From positions 1-5,042 of the forward strand of contig CAMDSU010000142.1 of the NCBI GenBank assembly GCA_945907335.1: a DNA stretch of 5,042 nt, written 5' to 3'. Positions 4,597-5,042 of the stretch are shown here, one piece after another (within the stretch, counting starts at the first letter, position 1; every line of letters starts with the position of its first letter). The position numbers were made by a program, and so were the translations under genes. The notes under the pieces were generated by a model. The model worked only from the letters and a program-made list of their open reading frames with translations, searched no databases and was not told the DNA's origin. Source of the DNA: Bordetella parapertussis (GTDB lineage Bacteria; Pseudomonadota; Gammaproteobacteria; Burkholderiales; Burkholderiaceae_C).

Positions 4597-5042
4597 ATGG
4601 CAAAAGACAAAACCCTCTTCAGTTGTAGCGAATGTGGCGGCACCAGCCCCAAGTGGCTGGGCAAATGCCCGCATTGCGAGGCGTGGAACACCTTGGTGGA
4701 AAGCCGGGTCAGCGACACGGGGGCCAGCAAAAACCGTTACAGCGAACGCGCCGGTTTGGCACCTGCGTCGCCGGTGATGGCGCTCAGCGACATTGAAGCG
4801 CAAGACGTTGACCGCACACCCACGGGTCAGGATGAACTCGATCGCGTACTGGGTGGCGGCATGGTTGAAGGCGGTGTGGTGTTGATCGGCGGTGACCCGG
4901 GCATTGGCAAATCCACTTTGTTGCTGCAAGCCTTGGACGGTTTGCAGCGCAGCGGCCAGCGCACCCTTTATGTAACAGGCGAAGAATCTGGCGCGCAAGT
5001 GGCGTTAAGAGCGCGCAGATTGGGTTTGGACAACAGCCGTGT
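4597..5042 (+). CDS. radA: DNA repair protein RadA (Sms), N-terminal part
   Basis: The first 148 codons of a protein that normally has about 450 residues; it runs off the right edge. RadA is a RecA-related, DnaB-like ATPase that promotes branch migration of recombination intermediates. The start MAKDKTLFSC is the family's usual opening. It is followed by the four-cysteine zinc finger CSEC (Cys10, Cys13) and CPHC (Cys24, Cys27). After a variable linker comes PTGQDELDRVLGGGMVEG (75-92). The Walker A loop is GGDPGIGKST (98-107), and the family's YVTGEES (125-131) precedes QVALRARRLGL. An in-frame ATG at 4588 (adding MQR) is possible but does not match the family start. No Shine-Dalgarno precedes either. 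It is divergent from the MFS gene; the KNRFG motif and Lon-like C-terminal domain lie beyond the window. Confidence 0.96.
   Translation, partial: MAKDKTLFSCSECGGTSPKWLGKCPHCEAWNTLVESRVSDTGASKNRYSERAGLAPASPVMALSDIEAQDVDRTPTGQDELDRVLGGGMVEGGVVLIGGDPGIGKSTLLLQALDGLQRSGQRTLYVTGEESGAQVALRARRLGLDNSR

Noticed and set aside
4558..4998. A 146-codon minus-strand open frame opposite radA
   Set aside because: radA shows the zinc finger, Walker A and family start in the plus frame; the opposite frame has no recognisable content.

Overview
The window looks like a chromosomal segment from a betaproteobacterium, probably Burkholderiales/Comamonadaceae. This rests on the protein styles (a SSB with an Ala-rich linker and DDDIPF tail, a YajR-like MFS carrier beside radA and ssb, and a c551-type cytochrome beside a soluble quinoprotein) and on a moderate base composition; it is an inference and no database was searched. 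Five genes run leftward on the minus strand and one runs rightward. There are no tRNA or rRNA genes, no CRISPR array, no insertion sequence and no sign of a mobile island.

Right part (3212-5042): radA (plus strand, cut by the right edge) is divergent from a 12-TM MFS carrier (minus). The carrier is followed 72 bases later by ssb (minus). This is a conventional DNA-maintenance neighbourhood. radA has no Shine-Dalgarno, and a promoter-like pair places its transcription start almost on the ATG, so it may be leaderless.

Middle (2529-2740): the 212-base gap after ssb holds a good sigma70-like promoter facing left (TTGACA, 16 bases, TCTAAG). Two consecutive hairpins follow, one ending in TTTT, before the gene for a NarL/FixJ-type response regulator. 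The gap could give a short RNA, an attenuated leader for the regulator, or simply the end of ssb.

Left part (1-2528): the orphan response regulator is followed by a 241-base regulatory gap, then a secreted PQQ-dependent sugar dehydrogenase-type quinoprotein (430 aa). After a strong intrinsic terminator comes a secreted c-type cytochrome (N-terminal 74 residues visible). The likely logic is that the dehydrogenase oxidises a periplasmic sugar or alcohol with PQQ, the cytochrome takes the electrons, and the response regulator may control the pair. No sensor kinase and no PQQ synthesis genes lie in the window. Imperfect palindromes built on a (G/T)G(G/A)AAT half-site occur upstream of both the dehydrogenase and the regulator and are candidate operators.

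No clearly new system was found. The points most worth following are the regulator-quinoprotein-cytochrome module, its candidate operators, and the leader hairpins.
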